28,141 bases of DNA, taken from assembly GCF_000611645.1 (NCBI RefSeq), contig NW_014013279.1, forward strand, positions 1 through 28,141, in the 5' to 3' direction. Made by a program: the position numbers and the translations under genes. The notes beneath the pieces are model-generated. The model did no database searches and was not told the DNA's origin. It saw only the letters and a program-made list of their open reading frames with translations. The DNA is from Monoraphidium neglectum. Its lineage: Eukaryota; Chlorophyta; Chlorophyceae; Sphaeropleales; Selenastraceae. Shown here piece by piece: positions 11,059 through 21,563 of the stretch; the first letter of the stretch is position 1, and the number at the start of each line of letters is the position of its first letter.

Positions 11059-12168
11059 ATGGTCGCTTCGAAGCTGCAGACTTCCCGAGCCAAGGGCCTG
11101 AGCGCAAGCCTCGGCGCGCAGCAGCCCCTGCCGGTACAACACCGCCGCAGCATGTGCCGCGTTGTCGCCCATGCCACACGTGCCGTCGCGGTCGACGCCG
11201 CCGTCGACGCGGCCCCCAAGCAGTCCAAGTGCCCCTTCGCCGGCCTTGCCTCCTTCCTGCCTCACGAGACCGTCCGCGCGCCGCCCACGCCCGTCACCAA
11301 GGCCGGGGGCCCCGCCTTCTCCAACCCGCACCTCTGGCTCGCCGCGGGCATGCCCGGCCAGAACATCCCCAACCGCCTGGTGTCAGGGCTGAGGAAGCTC
11401 GACCTCAAGGAATTCCTGATTGAGCTGCCCCATGAGATGCCGCACGAGCTGGGTCTCAAGAAGCGGTGGGTGATCCGACACAGCCCGCAGGGACCAGGGG
11501 CGGCCGGCAGGACGATCTCCATGTGTTCTGCAGGGCCCTCGAGCTGGATGGCATTTCGGCTGCGGCTGCTAGGCAAGCGGCCAAGGCTCCAGCTGGAGCC
11601 CCATTGGGCGCGCTCTAGCCTGATCGCCGCATCTCACCTGACGTGCAGCCCGCTGATTTGCCCGCTGATCCCTGCTGGGCCTGCTTTCCCCGCCAAACCA
11701 GTCACGCCCATTCGTCTCCCTGCCCTCCAACCCCCACCTCCATGCACAGCGCCCTGGCCGACCCGGCCCGCCGCCGCGAGTGCATCGCCTGCGAGCCCTC
11801 CAGCCTGCTGGCCCAGTGGGAGCTGCTGGAGGTATTCCTGGAGCACCTTCCCAGCCACTTCCCGAACCTGTACACCGTCAGGGGCGAGGGCGACGACCGC
11901 ACTGTGGAGGTCCACCCCACAGGGGACGTGTACAGGGTGGGCGGGGCTGAAAGCAACTGTCGAGGGCGCGCCTGGCGTTGTGATGGGGAAGGGCGTTGCC
12001 TGGCTCATGATGTGCCCTGGCCATGCTGACGCTGCTGTTGACCCTCGCGCACCGACCTCCAGCTTTGTGGGGTGTTATGTTGATTGTCTACAATATTGTC
12101 ACTGACTCTCGCAAGCGCGCACAGTCGCGCACGCGCGCGCAAGTGCACGCACGCACGTGCGCGTGCGT

Positions 12169-12224
<56 letters not shown>

Positions 12225-12272
12225 TTGCATGCACACGCACACACACTTTTGCATACATACGTACACGCATGT

Positions 12273-12317
<45 letters not shown>

Positions 12318-13502
12318 CACATGCACATGCACATGCACATGCACATGCACATGCACCTTTGCAGGTCAGCGACTACGTCGAGTGCCCCCTGGAGCTCTGC
12401 AACCTCATTGTACAGGTGACACACCGCCAATCAACAGGCTTGCGATTGCAAATCTGGCCGCCAACTTCTGCAACCAACGCCCGAATGATTTTGAACTCAT
12501 CAGAGTTTGCAGGCAGTTTTCGTCTCTTCCCAGGGCTTTGGCATTGACTTGTCATGCAAAACTGCAGCCTGCCTGTGCACTTGCACCCCCAGCCACAACA
12601 GTGCCTGGTGCTGCATTGTGCCCACCTGCCAGCACCCCTGCCTGGTGTGTTCACTCCACCCCAGGAGGACCTCGTCCTGTGCCGCCCCGACCCGCCGGAG
12701 GGCGTCGACATGAACGCCCTGCCTAAGGGCGCGGCCGTCCCGCACGTTATGAGCGCCGCCGTCGTGGTGCGTTTGGGCGGGCGTACGCCCGACCCGGGGG
12801 CGGGGGGCGGCGGGTGCAGGGGCGGAGGCACGCCGGAGCGGCAGCAAGAACGCGCGGGTGCCCTCGACTCTCCTGCCCGTCTGTTTTTACTTGCTGAATG
12901 TACCCTGCAAACCCTCTCCTCCAACACCGCCCATTTGCCCCCTCGATCCCCCCTCTCACCACCCGCAAAAACATCTCAACCGCCGCCACAAGGTGTTCTC
13001 CTTCAACGACCTGCCCCAGAAGCTGTCGCAGCCCCTCCAGTTCATCCACGCCCCCGTCCCCGGCTTCGAGGACCAGCTCCTGCCACTCGTGGCCAAGACC
13101 TTCACGGCCATCACCCCCGCCACCCCCCTCTGGCGCAACAACTGGGCGTTTGCGGACAACGGCGACCTCGACCGCCCCGTATACGGCTCCGACGACGCCG
13201 CCGCCAGCCGCCTCGCGGCCGCGGGGCTCGCGCCGGAGCAGCGGTGGCTCAAGACGGAGTACCAGACGCTGCGCCGCCTGCCGGCCAGCGGTCACGTGCT
13301 GTTCACCGTCCGCACGTTTGTGGAGCCGCTCCCGGACATCGCGGCCGCGCCGGGCGCCGCCGAGGCGCTGGCTGGGAGCATCAGGTGTCTCACGCCCGCC
13401 ATGCTGGCCTACAAGGGGCTGCCGACCGAGGAAGCTGTCGGGAAGGTGGTGGAGTACCTGGACGGCCTCGCGGCGGCTGACGAGGCGGCCAAGGGGGCGT
13501 AG
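11059..13502 (+). CDS. Plastid-targeted DUF3445 / heme-dependent oxidative N-demethylase-like protein
   Basis: Six exons, 11059-11465, 11534-11572, 11750-11936, 12365-12415, 12665-12766 and 12993-13502, join in phase to 431 residues. The N-terminus (about 1-50, Ser/Arg/Ala-rich, ending near [13 protein letters not shown]) looks like a chloroplast transit peptide. Family hallmarks are [16 protein letters not shown] (exon 3), VQEDLVLC rebuilt over the exon 4/5 junction, FIHAPVPGF (279-287), LWRNNWAF (308-315), and [20 protein letters not shown] (351-370). These match the DUF3445 / HODM_asu-like family, whose characterised bacterial member is a heme protein that oxidatively demethylates dimethylamine. 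Substrate and heme binding here are inferred. The intron after exon 2 appears to be GC-AG (GCAAGC donor). The ATG at 11059 is chosen over upstream in-frame codons because the transit peptide starts there. Confidence 0.85.
11573..11749 (+). other. Inferred GC-AG intron in the DUF3445 gene
   Basis: Between 11534 and the in-frame TAG at 11616-11618 there is no GT at all, so exon 2 cannot end at a normal donor. At 11571 the sequence reads AG|GCAAGC, the standard non-canonical GC donor, and it leaves phase 2. The acceptor cacag at 11749 needs phase 2, and the junction rebuilds [15 protein letters not shown]. Confidence 0.7.
12170..12223. repeat. (CA)n microsatellite in intron
   Basis: About 27 CA units within the intron 11937-12364 of the DUF3445 gene, flanked by purine-pyrimidine alternating GCGC/TGCA sequence. 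Confidence 0.95.
12274..12356. repeat. (CA)n followed by seven ATGCAC hexamers
   Basis: A second CA tract (12274-12315) runs directly into seven tandem ATGCAC hexamers (12315-12356), ending eight bases before the exon at 12365. The acceptor of this intron (tttgcag) therefore sits right next to a long repeat, with almost no pyrimidine tract. Confidence 0.95.
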
Positions 13503-14786
13503 CGCGGCGCTGGAGTAAGTCGGGGAGTGGGCGAGGCTCGCTCTGAGATGCCTGCAAGCACGAGCGCGAGCGCGCACATGCTACGGCCCCAGCAGGCCGG
13601 GATGTGTCGTTCAAGGGAAGACAGCCGGTTCTGGCATGGGGGCGGCGGAAAAGCCGCCGGTGGTGGCGCTGGCACCCGCTGTCGGTGAGGACGAGACAGC
13701 AGGCTTTTGCAGGGGTCGGTGTTTGGGATTTGTGAGGGGCAGGACGGGGCCTGAACAGACGAGATAGTCGGAGACAACAGCACATCCACCATAAGGACCC
13801 CACACCGCGCTGCGTGCAGCAGCGCTGGTGCGGGTGCGGCGTCGCCCTCGTCGCACTCTCTAGGAGGGAGCGTGCACCCTGTATGACTCGGAACTCGCCT
13901 CACTGCGAGCGCACCGCCACGCAATTGGGCCGCTGTTGGTTCGCGGCTGCATCACGCCTTGCACTTGTATGCAATCACGCCCGGTGTGCAATCACTTGGG
14001 TGTCTGTTTCATTTTAAGAAGAAGATTCAACCACGTGCGAGTTCTTCCTGCACTGTGCCGACCTGCGCACGGCGTACCATACCCACCCAAGACAGTGCAG
14101 CCGCGGGTTGGCCCCACATGACCCAACCCCTTGTATTCAAGAGCGCTACCAAGTGTTGTGAATTCTTCATGCATGGCTTCGCGTGGTGTCGAGCACTGGA
14201 GTGTGACTGTCTGCGGTCAACGTGCCCGCTTTGTTTGCCGCCCCATGGTGGCACGTCCAAAGCGCAGCACACCGCGTGTGAATTTTCAGCACAGCATCCG
14301 GCCTACCCCCAGAGAGCGGTACCTCTGTGCAAATGCAAGTGTTTGTAGGCCCACTGTGCCTCTATCAGGTGTTGTGTGTAAGAACCACGCTGCACCGACG
14401 GCACCGTCAGGTTGTGTGTGGCGTCACAGACCACTGCCAGTCAAAGTCTCTCACACTTTGACAGTTTGTGTGGCAGGTGGCCACTGATATTAATGGGCTC
14501 AGGCAGCACATTGGGCTGGCACAGCATGCAGGCAGCACCTACATCGAGCGCACCGGCAGGAGGCAGCAGTACCGTGGCTCTTGCTTGAACAGCGGATGCG
14601 CGCCCATGAATGCATGCGGCATGGCAGCACCACTGTGGCGCTGGAATTTTGATGCGATCGTGAGTCTTGCAGGTTGTAAAATATCATGAGATCAACCATA
14701 AACGGCTACATTATATTCCCTAGCTTCATTCAGCTTGCTCAACACCGGCAGTTGCAGGTGCCCCAAGCTGCGAGAATGGCTGCAAG
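13503..14786. other. Intergenic stretch between the DUF3445 and Kir genes
   Basis: No gene seen. It should contain the 3' UTR of the DUF3445 gene and the promoter of the channel gene. Possible TGTAA signals occur at 14377-14381 and near 14675, both far from the stop at 13502. Confidence 0.5.
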
Positions 14787-14793
14787 TATAAAA
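14787..14793 (+). promoter_or_regulatory. TATA box (TATAAAA) of the Kir channel gene
   Basis: A perfect TATAAAA lies 38 bases before the ATG at 14825. Transcription starting about 30 bases downstream would give a very short leader and makes 14825 the first ATG of the message, which supports the chosen start. Confidence 0.55.
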
Positions 14794-14824
14794 TGTTGAT
14801 ACGAAAAACAAGCTGGTCAAGGCC

Positions 14825-16105
14825 ATGACGCCAGGCACGGCGGATCGTCCGTCGCCGCACTCGCCGTCGGCGAACAAAATGCGCGGGTCCCCGCGTGCGC
14901 CGCATGCCGCATGGGCCGCGGCGGCGCGCCTTGCGGCATGCGGTAAGCGTCAGCCACAGTATGAAAACCTGGATGGCATTGCGCACACCCTTGAGGACCT
15001 CGCGCACGATGGCGCCGCGCCGCCGCGCCCAGAGTTGATGGGGGCAAGGTGCGCAGAGTCAGCAGCATTGACTGAGCACCAGACAGCACGTCCCGCTGGC
15101 AGGCAATGAAGACGACACACGGAAGTGCCAAGCAAGCCCCACGTCCTGCCGCTCTCTCCATGCTTCCCATCAATGGCTGGCTGCCACGCACGCCTCTGTA
15201 TGTCCCACCCATGCGCAGGCACCAGCAGCACGCGGGCATCCACCGCTTCGGCGTGCCCCTCAAAAACACCCTGGTGTACTACGGCGATGTCTTCCACACG
15301 CTGTTGCACGTGCGTGGCCCGCGCAAGAAAACCACAACGCTTGGACGGCGGCACGCTGTGGATCGCCACAACCAGGGGCTTCAAGCAGCCGCTGTCGTGT
15401 CGCAGCGGGGACATCATTTGCGGCCGGGCGCGTTCCGGCCCTCATTCAACGCGGAGCCTCAACCCCCATGCCCCCCTTCCACACACACACCTTGCCCCTG
15501 CGCCTTACCTCCGCAGCTGCCGATCCACCGCTTTGTGGCCATCTTCTTCTCGATATACATAGCAGAGTACTGCCTCTTCGCCCTGCTGTACCTATGGCAG
15601 CCCGATGACTGCATCGAGGGCGTCCGCCACTTTGCCAACGCTCTCTGGTTCAGCGTGCAGACCGCCTCCACCATCGGTGCGCCCCCAAGCTCTCGGCACG
15701 CGCAGCTGGGCGCCGGCTGGGGCGGCGCTGGGCAGTGCCGGCGGCAGCTGGAGAGGCGGCGGGGCGAGCGTAGTGGCAGGTCGCCTCATGGATGCCAGCA
15801 GTGGAGCGTAGTGGCAGGTCATCACGGGCCATACCAAGTCCCGACACCACGCAACTCACGCCATGCCCTTCAATTTTGATGCGCCTTGTGTTCACCTTTC
15901 AAAACATGGGGACCAGGCTATGGCAAGATGGCGCCGAGCCAGCACTGCCCGGGGGCGAACTCAGTCGTGATGGTTCAGGCCATCACGTCATCACTGGTTG
16001 ACTACTGCATGATGGGGGTGGTGTTTGCAAGGTGCGTGGGTTGGCGTGTACGTGAGCAAGTTGTGTGTGCATGTGTGCGTGTGCGCGCACGTGTGCGTGT
16101 GCGCG

Positions 16106-16157
<52 letters not shown>

Positions 16158-18486
16158 CACGTGCATCTGTGTGCCCGTGCACGCTTCTGTGTGTGCTTAT
16201 GCGGGTGTGATGCACGAACGCGCAGCAGGTACACTCTTTAACACAGCCTGCTGCACACGCCGCGCACTCATCAAGGCGCAACCGAGAGCCACGTGGGTTA
16301 CTGTGCCACGCTGAGCTGCGCACCCTTCGCGAACTCTCAAACACCACGTCTTGCCTCATGCCCAGGTCTTGGACACTGCTCCGCCCCCCTTTACAGGTTC
16401 TCATCCCCATCCAAGCGCGCCCTGAGCATGCGCTTCAGCGACAGTGCCTGCATCCACCGCGGCCCGGACGGCCTCTGGCGGCTGTCTTTCCGGCTGGCCA
16501 ACATGCGCAAGCACCTGCTGATGCAGCCAAACGTGAGATTGTGCGGATGGGGCAGGATGAGATGGGGTGGCCCGACTTGGTGGTTGTGGACACGAGAATG
16601 ACAACACCTGTAGGGCCTGCAAACCCTGAAGGCACAGCAATTCTGGGGCAGATGGCTGGCAACGAGGCAAGAAAAGGCAATTACACCAATAATCAAGGCG
16701 GCCCGATCTGATCAATGTGGGTCATTTTCATTCATGTTGTGGTTAGACTCCCCTGCTCCCATTCTCCCCAAGGACAAATCTTCAGCCCAACCTCATCACT
16801 CCCCCCCCTCCCCAGACAAACACACGAACACACTACCAACCCGAATACCTCATCACACAAGCGCCTGACAAACCCACCCCCCAACCCGCCACCCAACTCA
16901 CAGGTGCAGGTCTTGCTGGGCGTCCCTGACGGCCCGGGGCGCAGTTCCTTCGCATTTGAAGAGCTGAAGTTGGAGGGCCTCCTCTCGTCCCTCACAAACA
17001 TCAAGCTGGGGCTCGCTGCCACGCTGACTCACGTCATCGACGCGGGGAGCCCGCTGTGGCGGCTGTCGGTCGCTGACATGGCGGCGTGTGGCATGGAGCT
17101 GCTGGTTTTCTTGGATGGGGTCGATTCGACTTCCAGCACGATACAGGTCGGGTGGTAGCTGCAGCAGTGGGCCTCAATGTGCCACTAGCTTTGGATAGGA
17201 ACTGTGGGATCAGGAACAACGAGAGTTGGAAAGGGCTGCATGGCAGAGGCTGCATGGCGGTTGCTGCCCTGTCTCGCTCGATGCTGGCTCGTATGCTGCG
17301 TGTGTGGGAGGATTCATAACATGCTTGGTTGGGTGCGGACCTGCCCGGCCTTGGTTGGTGCCAGGCCTTGACTGGTAGCTGCCATGCCAACATTCACAGA
17401 GGCAGGCACCACCCAAGCAGCACGCCTCAACCTCTTGCCATACAACTCTCAACCAGGCGCGCCACCACTACTACTCCGGGGACGTGCGCATGAACGAGAG
17501 CTTCGCTCCTCTCTCCATGATGGTCAAGGGGGACAGGCTGGGGCTGGACTTTTCAGATTTCGACACAACAATCAGTACGGGTGGGTCGTCTGTCGGGTTT
17601 GTGAGCACCTGCATGCGTTCTTTTGTCGTCAACCTTGGATGCAAGCTCCGTGGCAGGGCCGCCGCACCGACGTCTGCAGTGATCCAGACCGTAGAGAGCC
17701 CTCTGCAGCGGTCTGCCACCAACATGGTGCGCAGCAAGACACCAATGCGACTACCTCACCTCTGCAGCATTTGACCACGTACGCGGAGGGCCCGCAGACC
17801 TGGCCGGGTCAGCAGGCGGCGGCGCCGCAGCGCCACCCAACGCCGTCGTCTGCGACACGCCTTGGGAACCGGGGCAGGCGCGGGTGCGTTCGACGCCTTT
17901 CTGCATCCTGACGGCAGCGCGGGGCGGCTGCGGCGGCACGCTGTTCCCCCCTGTCAAGCCACACGGCGGCGCTGCTGGTTGCGCAGAAACGGGGCAGCAG
18001 GCAGTGAGGCCACAGCAGCCGGCAGGTGTCGGAGTGGGGGTGGCCGCTTGGCAAAAGCGGCCGCCGTCGTCACCAGGGCATGCACAGGGCGCGCATCTGG
18101 AGGGACTTCCTGGTTCTCTGGAGCTGATCGGGCGCAGCGGGCGGCAGCAGCAACAGCTGCAGGAGCAGCACCAGCAGCAGCAGCAGCGGCAGGAGCAGCA
18201 GGAGCATTGTTGGCAGCAGCCAGCATCCCGGGCACCATTGGGGATGGACATCACAGGGGATGAGGTGCGGTACGCTATCCAGAGAGCGGTTGAGCGCCAG
18301 CACGAGCCCATAATGACGAGCTCTGTGCAATGCCAGCCCCCATCTGCTGCCCTTCAAAGCAACAGCAGCGGCAGCATCGCCTTGAGCGGTGGGGTTCATG
18401 GCAGTCGGGGCTCTATACAGGCAAGTTGGCCATCTGACAGCGGAGGTCCCAGGATGAGGCGCAGCGGCAGTGGCGGTGCAGAATGA
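14825..18486 (+). CDS. Inward-rectifier (Kir-type) potassium channel
   Basis: Eight exons, 14825-15048, 15219-15309, 15517-15676, 15917-16031, 16397-16532, 16904-17146, 17457-17574 and 17768-18486, close in phase to 601 residues. A cytosolic N-terminus leads to a slide helix (VYYGDVFHTLLH, 94-105), TM1 (about 111-132), the pore helix and the TIGYG filter (157-161, split by an intron), then TM2 (about 174-196). Cys137 and Cys169 match the extracellular disulfide pair of animal Kir channels. Asp187 in SLVDYC matches the TM2 rectification-controller Asp of strong rectifiers. The cytoplasmic domain keeps PSKRA (201-205), NMRKH (232-236, PIP2-contact Arg in animals), HVIDAGSPLWRLS (285-297), a FLDGVDST-like strand and Q-A-R-x3-Y (323-329). 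The tail from 363 is Gln/Ser/Gly-rich with no known domain. It should form a K+-selective tetramer in a membrane; which membrane is unknown. Confidence 0.93.
15766..15820. repeat. 17-base direct repeat in a Kir intron
   Basis: GAGCGTAGTGGCAGGTC occurs at 15766-15782 and 15804-15820, both within intron 15677-15916, pointing to a small local duplication. Confidence 0.85.
16108..16154. repeat. (TG)n microsatellite in a Kir intron
   Basis: About 23 TG units inside intron 16032-16396, preceded by alternating GTGCGCGC sequence. Confidence 0.95.
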
Positions 18487-18625
18487 TGCAGCAGGCGTGG
18501 CGCTTGCAACTCGGGCAGTTTGGCTCATGGCTGGGTTGCGAGGCAGAACGAAGCCTCATCAATCTGGGACCGGAGGGCGCTGTGCTGCCCACTACAAGGA
18601 AAGGCACCGCTTGGGGTGGCCCTGT

Positions 18626-18630
18626 TGTAA
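18626..18630 (+). terminator. Polyadenylation signal TGTAA of the Kir gene
   Basis: TGTAA lies 140 bases after the channel's TGA (18484-18486), a normal distance for a chlorophyte 3' end. Confidence 0.55.
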
Positions 18631-18655
18631 GGATGCTTGCCAATACCAATGAGAT

Positions 18656-19090
18656 ATGGTGCGGTCTGCGGTGCGACGTACGCTGCCGCAGCGGCGCCGC
18701 ATTGCTGATTTCATGGACGCATGGAATCGGCCATTGATGTCTGTACGTGAACGAGTGAAGCGGCCAACTCCACGTCAATGTCTGATCACATTGTTGGCAG
18801 GTTGCAGACACAGCGGCATGCGACACCGCCGTGTCGCACCAGGCGCGGGCGGGTGCACGAGTTGTCATCCCACGCAAGCCCCGCAGCCTTGTGTGTGAAT
18901 GTGTGTGTGTGTGTGTGTACGTGCATACGTGTGTGTACCCAAGTGTGCTCATGCCACACACATGCACTGCACATTGCACGGTCGCCGGCAGGCCGCGCGC
19001 AATCTGTACTTCCATGCGATGCGCAGCAGCGGGGATTACCCATCCCGCCAGGCCGGAGCCATCCGTGACAAAGCCGTCCTCAATGCATGA
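18656..19090 (+). CDS. Possible small gene or transposase-like remnant
   Basis: A speculative three-exon chain, 18656-18742, 18801-18890 and 18992-19090, would give 91 residues. It opens with ATG (MVRSAVRRTLPQRRRIADF), has a good donor (GTACGT), and the middle exon reads VADTAACDTAVSHQA and ARVVIPRKPRSL. That pattern recalls the ADxAYD...GA..VIP.KP region of IS5/DDE-type transposases, but the similarity is short and judged by eye. The second intron would start at GTGTGT within a TG tract, a doubtful donor. It begins only 26 bases after the channel's likely poly(A) signal. It could equally be chance open frame in GC-rich DNA. Confidence 0.25.
18901..18918. repeat. Short (GT)n tract
   Basis: Nine GT units, followed by further TG-rich sequence to about 18940. 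Length is modest compared with the intronic tracts elsewhere in the window. Confidence 0.9.
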
Positions 19091-19903
19091 CACCGTCATG
19101 CTGCCAGTCATGGGCAGGAACCCATGCCAGAGGAGCGAAATTGCACCCGCAGGGACGGCCCCGTGCGGCCGGGCAAGCAGAGCCATCCAGTGTTATTAGG
19201 CCTGTGATGGTGAGGACACCTCACTCGTTTTCTACAGGACGATGTGCTGCACACCAAGGATACACGCATTCAGTTTCTAAATCAGATACAAACACTGCGC
19301 CCAACCTCCCTGGAAACGCATGGGCGCAGCGGCAGGCACGCGACCGTGAGACCGCACTGCTCGTGCTGGGCGAAGCGGTTTCCCTAGTGATGGGGTGACT
19401 AGTGATGGTGCGGCGAGTGCTGCCGGAGCACCGCGCATGTGTCCGCCAGACTTGCCAGGTTTGTGATCACATGGACCCTGCATAAAACGTGCAACAGCCT
19501 GGTTAGGGCCTGGGCCAACTCCTCTTTGCAGCGCCTCCTCTCCGATCTGATTAGGTCGGGCTGCAAAGTCAAGGTTACAATTCGCAATAAGATAGATCAG
19601 CCCAAGTACATTGCATATTGTGCCCCACCGTCATCGTTCGTTGCGTTGCTCATACGCCGTGGACATTCCTGTTCTGCATTTCGCCCTTTGTGCCTAGTGT
19701 GTGCGGGCAATTGGCAGACTGCAAGCCGAACTGAGCACATAACACAGTACATCGATCAGTCAGTGCGGTGTCACCCGTGCGTGGCCACGATCCGGCGCCG
19801 GAGCGCAACCGCTGCGCTGCGCGCTGCTGCAAGGGGCAACCCGGTGGGCCCAGACGCCCCGGCTGCGTGATACGTCTCTGCGCAGCGGAGCAGCACCCCA
19901 ACA
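19091..19903. other. Intergenic stretch before the methyltransferase gene
   Basis: No gene recognised. It should hold the promoter and 5' UTR of the gene starting at 19904. An open frame at 19439-19870 has no ATG at its start and no recognisable motif. Confidence 0.5.
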
Positions 19904-20408
19904 ATGGCGCGTGGGGCGCGCACTGCCGAGCTTGCCGCGCTGCTCCTGGCCGCTGCGCTCGTCGGGAGTGCAGCGGCGGCGTGGCACCAGTGCGTTGCTC
20001 AGGGCCTGTATGGTGGCGCCTACGGCTACCAGGCGGTAGCGAACCTCTCCGAATTCCGCCTTGGCCTGATCAAGTGCGTTTCCCCGCGGACGCACCCCCC
20101 AGCGGTGTACACGGCGGCCTGCTGCCCGGATTCACCCCCCTGTGCCGCGCCGCGCGGACTCGCGCCTCGGCAGAGAATGTCGGGCGCCTCGGAACGGCCG
20201 CGCCGCCGCCGCTTCCCTCTGCCACCAGCCCCCAAGCCGCTCCTCACACCCCACGCCGTCCCCCCCCCCCTGGCAGCTCCGTCTGGCCGTACACAATCAA
20301 CAAATCCAAGGAGGACGTGCACAGCTGGAAGCGCTATGACGCTTTTAACCCCTTCATCGCATGGTGGGCCTCTCGACCCGCAGTGATCCCCCCACCCCAC
20401 CCCCAGGG

Positions 20409-20459
<51 letters not shown>

Positions 20460-21487
20460 TACGCACACCACACCCCTGGGACGAGAGCTGCTGTGACCCT
20501 CACTGGAGCCCGTTTGACCGTCCGGGCGCCAGAGCACCGCCGCGGCACGCACGCACACACGAGCAGCTCTGGCACGTGGCAGCAGCTGCTGCGTGGCCGC
20601 GGCTCCTGGGGTGGGCGCACCCCGCCTGCCCGCCCGACCCCGCGGCTGCTCCACGCAGCTGGCTTCTTTGACACCCCGACACCCCCAAAACTGCTGCACG
20701 CCCGCCCCCGCCTCCCCCGAGCAGCCCCCCGAGCCAGCCGCTGCGCCGCGTGGGCTCCGAGGCGGACGGCGGGAAGATCATATGCGACGTGTCCAAGCTG
20801 GCGCCGCCCTGCGTGATCTACTCCCTAGGCAGCCAGGGGGACTTCACCTTTGAGAGAGACGTGAGGCGCCGCGCAGCAGCCGCAGCCACAGCCGCAGCCA
20901 CAGCCGCAGCCGCAGCCGCAGCGGCCGCCGCTCTGTGAAGGGGAGGGTGTGGCCGCGCTCGTGTGCACACATCATTCGGCGCTCTGTGAGGGCGCGCGCC
21001 GGGCCCGCCGCTCGGGGCCGGGCCGAGGAACCCGCACGCCTGGGTGTTCACGCGGTCGTGGGCTCGTGCCTGAAAAGTGGTCGCCCGCCTCCCCCTCCCT
21101 GTGCCCTGGCCGGCCCGCAGATGCTCAAGCTCACCAAGTGCGAAATCCACACCTTTGATTGTGAGTGCGGCCAACACATTGATACTCGCGGCGGCAAAGC
21201 GGCGTCCGGCCGTCTCTCAGCCGGGCTGCGAGTCTATCGCGAGCGCGGGGAGCTGCATGTGCGCGGCTGCGGCTGAGGCGGAGGCTTTCTCCAGGGCCGG
21301 TGTGAGCGCCGGCCGCGCCTGCGCCGCTCGAACCCGCAGGCACGTACGAAGGCGCGTCCATAGACGAGCGCCACCACTACCACAAGACCTGCCTCGGGTT
21401 CCCCACGCAGCCGCTGTGAGCGCCGCGCACCACGCTTTATGGGGCGGCCCCGGCTTCCGCACGCGCGTTCTCCCAGCAGCGGGGCCC

Positions 21488-21563
<76 letters not shown>

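Noticed and set aside
12005..12430. Cys-Val and Thr-His repeat 'proteins' in several frames
   Set aside because: Pure translation of the CA/TG microsatellites in an intron.
14943..14958. GTAAGC...CACAG as an intron in the first Kir exon
   Set aside because: The donor looks perfect, but the only acceptor that would keep the following coding-like stretch leaves a 16-base intron, too short to splice; reading through keeps phase with exon 2.
18413..19186. 257-residue minus-strand open frame
   Set aside because: Overlaps the 3' end of the Kir gene in antisense and crosses a CA tract read as Thr-His repeats; no recognisable protein.
19439..19870. 143-residue open frame just before the methyltransferase start
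   Set aside because: Begins without ATG, has no motif, and ends in the likely 5' UTR of the next gene. The uninterrupted length in moderate-GC DNA is slightly odd but not enough to call.
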